Of a stretch of DNA of 44,331 nt, positions 40,837-44,331 are shown piece after piece. Source of the DNA: Caproiciproducens galactitolivorans (GTDB lineage Bacteria > Bacillota > Clostridia > Oscillospirales > Acutalibacteraceae). The first letter of the stretch is position 1. Each line of letters opens with the position of its first letter. The DNA lies in the NCBI RefSeq assembly GCF_004768785.1, contig NZ_SRMQ01000014.1, positions 1-44,331 on the forward strand, read 5' to 3'. The notes beneath the pieces were generated by a model that saw nothing but the letters and a program-made list of their open reading frames with translations, was not told where the DNA came from and made no database searches. A program made the position numbers and the translations under genes.

Positions 40837-41571
40837 TTATTTAATAACAGAGAGTGGGTCAATGTATTTTCCGTCTCTTTTCATGGAAAGATGCATATGC
40901 GAAGCATCAGCACTTTCAAAAGGCGTAATACCCACCGTGCCAATTTTCTGACCCTGTTTTAAAACTTCGCCTTTACGGACAATTATAGTGCCAAGGCCGC
41001 AGTAGCTTGTTTCTATATTGTCGTGCATGACAACTACGGTGTTTCCGTAAAAATCGTCCGACACAATATCCTTAACCGTACCGTCCGCGGCGGCCTTTAC
41101 GGTATCCCCCGGCTTCGCCGCAAAATCCGTGCCTGTATGCACGCGCCAATCCTTGAAGGTTTTGGAATAGACCGGATTCTGGCCGCTGAAGCCTTGGGTA
41201 ACCGTTTTTTCAACCGGGCTGGTAAAAGTTAATACTTTCGCCTCCGTACGCTTAGCGGGTACCTTGGAGGGCGGAGTTACAGGCGCTTTTGAAACTTCCT
41301 CTTTTACTTTTGGCGCCGGTTCAGATGAAATCACCGGTGCCGGTTCCGAGGATTCCTCCTCGTACACTTTAATGCCGCTGACCGCTTCATTCGTATGCTG
41401 AACCTGCTTACTGCTGACTGTTCCTTCATTGGGAGCCGCGTAATTCACTACGCTGTCATAGGTTGTCCATGCCGCCACGCCGATTGCAATCAGGCATACA
41501 CCGAGCGCAATATAAAACCCTCTGGAATTATCCTTTTTTGGTTTATTGTTTAGCAGATGTAAATTATCCAT
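40837..41571 (-). CDS. M23-family metallopeptidase, SpoIIQ-like
   Basis: 244 residues. One N-terminal membrane segment (about 19-36), a Pro/Glu/Lys-rich linker (about 65-110), and an extracellular LytM/M23 domain (about 115-240). Zinc ligands are intact: H145 and D149 in VHTGTDFAA, H225/H227 in SHMHLSM. The layout (membrane anchor, linker, M23) matches SpoIIQ of spore-formers, though stand-alone LytM endopeptidases look similar. ATG 41571 is chosen for GGAGG 8 nt upstream. It is a single gene. Confidence 0.82.
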   Translation of the reverse strand: MDNLHLLNNKPKKDNSRGFYIALGVCLIAIGVAAWTTYDSVVNYAAPNEGTVSSKQVQHTNEAVSGIKVYEEESSEPAPVISSEPAPKVKEEVSKAPVTPPSKVPAKRTEAKVLTFTSPVEKTVTQGFSGQNPVYSKTFKDWRVHTGTDFAAKPGDTVKAAADGTVKDIVSDDFYGNTVVVMHDNIETSYCGLGTIIVRKGEVLKQGQKIGTVGITPFESADASHMHLSMKRDGKYIDPLSVIK

Positions 41572-41642
41572 TCGTGCCACCTCCGATACTATTTTGACCA
41601 CATAATAGGCGGTCTATTCGGAAATGGAAGTGAATTTTTGAC

Positions 41643-41686
41643 AAAATAAAAAAGAAAAAGAACCCAGTCCGAATGATTGGGTCCTT
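41643..41686 (-). terminator. Terminator of candidate small RNA 2
   Basis: On the minus strand AAGGACCCAATC and GACTGGGTTCTT pair at 11 of 12 positions (one G-U included) around a 5-nt loop. They are followed by TTTCTTTTTT. Confidence 0.8.
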
Positions 41687-41764
41687 CTTCATTAGCTTGA
41701 GGGGTATATTGAGGAGGGTAGAACATGTATCAAGTAATGGTGCGGCTCCATATCCTTGATTACA
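41643..41764 (-). ncRNA. Candidate small RNA 2 (C-rich linker and terminator)
   Basis: A promoter-to-terminator unit of about 120 nt on the minus strand between lexA and the M23 gene. The RNA carries two C-rich, unpaired-looking stretches (CTACCCTCCTCAA at about 41722-41710 and TACCCCTCAAG at about 41705-41695) before its terminator. These are complementary to Shine-Dalgarno sequences, as in candidate small RNA 1. A 17-codon frame on the opposite strand is the alternative reading. No known family recognised. Confidence 0.5.
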
Positions 41765-41778
41765 TCTCTATTATATAG
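41725..41778 (+). CDS. Possible 17-residue peptide, opposite candidate small RNA 2
   Basis: ATG 41725 is preceded by AGGAGGG at ideal distance and encodes MYQVMVRLHILDYISII. No plus-strand promoter is evident. The ribosome-site look may only be the complement of the small RNA's C-rich stretch. Confidence 0.2.
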   Translation: MYQVMVRLHILDYISII

Positions 41779-41800
41779 CAATGCGCTTTTGAGTTGTTAA
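41772..41800 (-). promoter_or_regulatory. Promoter candidate of small RNA 2
   Basis: TTAACA (41800-41795), 17 nt, TATATA (41777-41772) on the minus strand; a TATAAT two bases further gives a 19-nt spacer. Confidence 0.5.
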
Positions 41801-41844
41801 ATAGCTATGAATTTCTTATGAATTTTTGGTTTTACATCGTTTGT

Positions 41845-41872
41845 TTGATTTCTTCTAATTTTATGTTATAAT
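41845..41872 (+). promoter_or_regulatory. Promoter candidate of lexA
   Basis: TTGATT, 16 nt, TATAAT (41867-41872), 34 nt before the GTG start. No clear Firmicute-type LexA box (CGAAC-N4-GTTCG) is visible around it. Confidence 0.55.
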
Positions 41873-41905
41873 GTTTATATAAGGATTTTTAAGGGGGCGC
41901 GCTGT

Positions 41906-42493
41906 GTGTTGACCGAAAGCCAGCGAAAAGTTTATGAATACCTGAAAAGCAGGACGGAGGGCGGACTTCCGCCGACCGTGCGCGAAATATGCAAAGCAAC
42001 GGGACTTCGGTCCACTTCAAGTGTGCATGCCCATTTGAAAACATTGGAACGCTTGGGCTATATTACTCGCGACGCCCGCTTAAACCGTGCAATCCATCTT
42101 GCAGGCGAGCAAAGTACAATCCAAGTTCCCATTGTCGGCAGGGTTGCCGCAGGGCAGCCGATCCTCGCCATAGAGGAGATTGAAGGCTATGTACCCTATG
42201 CTCCCAGCAATAACCGAAGCAGTTCGGAATATTTTGCACTAAACGTCCGCGGCGACAGCATGATCAACGCGGGTATTCTGGACGGCGACATTGTCATAGC
42301 GGTGAAAACCGCCACCGCAAATAACGGCGAAATTGTCGTCGCAATGATTCAGGACGAAGCGACCGTAAAGCGATTTTACCGCGAAAAGGACGGTATCCGG
42401 CTTCAGGCGGAAAACCCGGCTTATCAGCCAATTTACGCGAAGGAAGTTTCGATTCTGGGCAAAGTCACGGCTGTTGTGCGCCATTATAAATAA
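41906..42493 (+). CDS. lexA: LexA repressor
   Basis: 195 residues from a GTG start (AAGGGGG upstream). N-terminal winged HTH (about 1-65: LTESQRKVYEYLKSR, GLPPTVREICKATGLRSTSSVHAHL), autocleavage site VAAGQP (between about A82 and G83), and catalytic Ser118 (RGDSMINAGI) with Lys155 (EATVKRFY). It represses SOS genes and self-cleaves with RecA on DNA damage. Convergent with the cyclase/MTAN pair, with a bidirectional terminator between. Confidence 0.95.
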   Translation: MLTESQRKVYEYLKSRTEGGLPPTVREICKATGLRSTSSVHAHLKTLERLGYITRDARLNRAIHLAGEQSTIQVPIVGRVAAGQPILAIEEIEGYVPYAPSNNRSSSEYFALNVRGDSMINAGILDGDIVIAVKTATANNGEIVVAMIQDEATVKRFYREKDGIRLQAENPAYQPIYAKEVSILGKVTAVVRHYK

Positions 42494-42502
42494 AAAAGAA
42501 GA

Positions 42503-42543
42503 AAAAACGGGCATGGGATTCCTTGATTCCATGCCCTCTTTCA
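42503..42543. terminator. Bidirectional terminator between lexA and the cyclase gene
   Basis: GGGCATGG (42509-42516) and CCATGCCC (42529-42536) with inner GAAT/ATTC-like pairing. T-rich tails lie on both strands (TCTTTCATTTT on plus, GTTTTTTC on minus). Confidence 0.85.
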
Positions 42544-42585
42544 TTTTATAAATAAGCATAACCGATTGGAAGCACACGCGGGTAA

Positions 42586-43167
42586 TTATTCCGCCACCAG
42601 TACCGCGCGTACCGGGGAGGCCTCCGCGCCGCCTAGGAGCAATGGCAGGGCGATCAGACGGTAGTTACCCGGTTCCACTTCGGAAAGGTTCAAGCCCTCT
42701 AGTATCGGAATCCCGGCGCCCAACAGCTCCCGGTGGGCCGGATAGGCTTCGTCCTTGTCCGTTTCAATGCTGAGAGAATCCGTACCCACCAGCAAAATAC
42801 CGGCGTCGGTCAAGGCAAACGCTCCGCTTTCGGAAAGGAGCGCTTTTTCTTCTCCTTTAAACAGGATCCGCTTTTTGGCAATCGGCAGGATACGGTCAAT
42901 ATCCGAGCCGGTAATAATCCCCTGCATCTCTATAACCGTACACTCACCGAGAAAACGTTCCGGTTCCAATTGGTCAACTGTTTTTCCGTCCTCAATAAAG
43001 TGGCTTGGAGCGTCTATGTGGGTTGAAGCGTGACAGCCTGTGTAAAACCCTGAAAGATTGCAAATATCGCCCAAATCCATTCTGCGCAGCCTGTCGCGGC
43101 GGGGAATGGGGTCGCCGGGATAAACGGGAGCTGAAAACAGTTCACGCGAAATGTCGATCACCTTCAT
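42586..43167 (-). CDS. Cyclase-family (kynurenine-formamidase-like) metal-dependent hydrolase
   Basis: 193 residues of the cyclase family (PF04199). The metal site is clear in HASTHIDAPSHF (about 46-57), with PVYPGDP upstream and ILLVGTDSLSIE later in the usual order. Start ATG 43167 follows GAGGTG; the frame begins three codons earlier at a GTG inside that site. The family hydrolyses amides such as N-formylkynurenine, but also other substrates. It sits 14 nt after the MTA/SAH nucleosidase gene, likely co-transcribed, so a role in handling a nucleoside or sulfur metabolite is possible. Confidence 0.85.
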   Translation of the reverse strand: MKVIDISRELFSAPVYPGDPIPRRDRLRRMDLGDICNLSGFYTGCHASTHIDAPSHFIEDGKTVDQLEPERFLGECTVIEMQGIITGSDIDRILPIAKKRILFKGEEKALLSESGAFALTDAGILLVGTDSLSIETDKDEAYPAHRELLGAGIPILEGLNLSEVEPGNYRLIALPLLLGGAEASPVRAVLVAE

Positions 43168-43181
43168 GGTTTTCACCTCTT

Positions 43182-43871
43182 TTATATGTTGGGAAGGACC
43201 TTCCGAATCAGCTCCGCCGATTTCCGGGCAGAGCTCGCAGCAAATGTAGGGAAATCCACCTTTGCCGCTTCATTCGCGTTATCCGATATGGCGCGGATAA
43301 CCACAAATTCTATCTGATTCATATAACAAACCTGCGCAATACTGCCGCCTTCCATTTCACAGGCTGACGCACCGAATTCCTCCGCAATTTTATTCAGCGT
43401 GCCGACATCGCCGATAAACTGGTCGCCGGTTGCGATAATTCCGGTATGTACGCCCTTCCCGTAGATATTCTGTGCCGTAGCAGCAACAAGGTAGGAAAGA
43501 CGTTTGCTGGCTGGAATCGTAACAAGGTTCAGCCCGCTGATCAGGCCCTTTTCGTCGCCGAGTGCAGTAGTATCCATATCATGCTGTACCAGCCCGGTCG
43601 AGACAACGATATCGCCAATATGGATTTCCTTTCCGATACCGCCCGCCACACCGACATTAATCAACGCGTCTGTTCCATATTTTAAAATCATGGTCTGTGC
43701 ACAGACGGCGGCGGCTACTTTGCCGACTCCACATTTCGCTACAACGCAGTTGGTATTTTCAATTTTTCCCATATAAAAAACGATTCCGCTGATTGTCTCC
43801 GAGTTCCGGTCGGTCATAACCGAAATCAAATTTTCCACTTCAATTTCCATGGCCCCGATAATACCGATCAT
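43182..43871 (-). CDS. mtnN: 5'-methylthioadenosine/S-adenosylhomocysteine nucleosidase
   Basis: 229 residues. It cleaves adenine from MTA and SAH in the cytoplasm. Seen: GIIGAMEIEVENLIS, CVVAKCGVGKVAAAVCAQ, NVGVAGGIGKEIHIGD, QHDMDTTALGDEKG, and the nucleoside-binding ACEMEGGSIAQVC followed by VVIRAISDNANEAA with the catalytic Asp. Length matches the family. ATG 43871 follows AGGTG. First gene of a likely two-gene unit. Confidence 0.95.
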   Translation of the reverse strand: MIGIIGAMEIEVENLISVMTDRNSETISGIVFYMGKIENTNCVVAKCGVGKVAAAVCAQTMILKYGTDALINVGVAGGIGKEIHIGDIVVSTGLVQHDMDTTALGDEKGLISGLNLVTIPASKRLSYLVAATAQNIYGKGVHTGIIATGDQFIGDVGTLNKIAEEFGASACEMEGGSIAQVCYMNQIEFVVIRAISDNANEAAKVDFPTFAASSARKSAELIRKVLPNI

Positions 43872-44088
43872 ATTTACACCTCATCCTTATTTTAAATTAA
43901 GTATAAAGCAAGAACGATAGAAAAGCAATGAGGAATATTGACGCCGCCTTCAACTCAGGAAAGCAGGCTGAAAGAATACAGCATTTACTCTACACTATAC
44001 TTCCGATATTTGCTTTTTTGCTTCTCGCAATCTTCACACGAAATTACAAAACCCGCCTTATATATTTGCTGCGAACAGTACCATATGT

Positions 44089-44121
44089 AAAAAAGCCACC
44101 TGTCGTAAGACAGGTGGCTTT
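44089..44121 (-). terminator. Terminator of the rRNA/tRNA unit
   Basis: GCCACCTGTC and GACAGGTGGC form a perfect 10-bp stem (13 bp with flanking AAA/TTT) around a 4-nt loop. It is followed on the minus strand by TTTTTT, just after tRNA-Asn. Confidence 0.9.
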
Positions 44122-44123
44122 CT

Positions 44124-44199
44124 TGGCTCCCCAAGTTGGACTCGAACCAACGACCCTGCGGTTAACAGCCGCATGCTCTACCGACTGAGCTATTGAGGA
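44124..44199 (-). tRNA. tRNA-Asn (GTT)
   Basis: 76 nt with encoded CCA. Acceptor TCCTCAA/TTGGGGA, D arm TAGCTCAGTCGGTAGAGCA, anticodon loop CTGTTAA with anticodon GTT, and T arm GGTTCGAGTCC are all present. It follows the 5S gene by 8 nt. Confidence 0.95.
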
Positions 44200-44207
44200 A
44201 TATTTGT

Positions 44208-44323
<116 letters not shown>

Positions 44324-44331
44324 TAATATTT

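Noticed and set aside
41820-41905. LexA (SOS) box in the lexA promoter
   Set aside because: No CGAAC-N4-GTTCG-like inverted repeat could be found by eye; autoregulation is likely but not visible here.
43928-44188. 86-codon plus-strand frame ending in LAPQVGLEPTTLRLTAACSTD
   Set aside because: Its C-terminal third is the reverse complement of tRNA-Asn; this is a well-known false gene produced over tRNA genes.

Overview
The window looks like a chromosomal segment of an anaerobic, fermentative, low-to-mid GC Firmicute, most likely a clostridial (Ruminococcaceae/Oscillospiraceae-type) spore-former. The reasons are a butanol-dehydrogenase-like alcohol dehydrogenase, a split transketolase, PTS operons with HPr and PRD regulators, a Trp T-box, a TPP riboswitch, LexA and a SpoIIQ-like M23 protein. 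AGGAGG-type Shine-Dalgarno sites and frequent TTG/GTG starts fit this. Taxonomy is inferred from gene content only.

Layout. 1-6.7 kb (minus strand): start of transketolase subunit A, Fe-alcohol dehydrogenase, DUF212 membrane protein, cutC plus an Lrp/AsnC regulator, aspA, and pyrBI with its own promoter and leader hairpin. 6.8-10.3 kb (minus): a glucose/GlcNAc-type PTS operon (LicT-like antiterminator, IICB, IIA, HPr) behind a promoter, RAT site and terminator. 10.4-15.0 kb (minus): a thiamine operon, TPP riboswitch-thiD-thiC-thiM-thiE-HAD phosphatase. 15.1-23.8 kb: a cellobiose locus, with an ABC importer and LacI regulator on the minus strand diverging from cellobiose phosphorylase and a GH1 beta-glucosidase on the plus strand. 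The 0.5 kb between them carries repeated operator-like boxes. 24.2-28.5 kb (plus): a visibly AT-richer fructose-family PTS operon (PRD activator, IIA, IIBC, second HPr), flanked by gene debris including the tail of an FRG-domain protein. 28.9-30.3 kb: rlmD (minus). 30.4-32.1 kb: Trp T-box and a lone trpB2. 32.2-38.4 kb (plus): a candidate small RNA, a secreted protein with a dockerin-like repeat, a hexapeptide-repeat protein, pyridoxamine kinase, and an FHA-SEDS/penicillin-binding-protein pair. 38.4-41.6 kb (minus): aromatic-acid-exporter-like protein, phosphoglycolate-phosphatase-like HAD, Usp-like protein and M23 peptidase. 41.6-44.3 kb: a second candidate small RNA, lexA, a cyclase-family hydrolase with MTA/SAH nucleosidase, then tRNA-Asn and 5S rRNA at the 3' end of an rRNA operon.

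How it fits together. Most of the window is carbon import and its control: two PTS systems each carry their own HPr, and a cellobiose importer feeds phosphorolysis and hydrolysis. Biosynthesis is under RNA control (TPP riboswitch, T-box, RAT antitermination, a possible pyrBI attenuator). The least explained items are two stand-alone promoter-to-terminator units with C-rich, anti-Shine-Dalgarno-like stretches, two HPr proteins lacking the regulatory serine, a thiD gene whose expected ATG is ATC, and a thi-operon HAD phosphatase that could supply the missing thiamine-phosphate dephosphorylation step. All functional calls rest on reading motifs by eye and recalled family features; no search was run.
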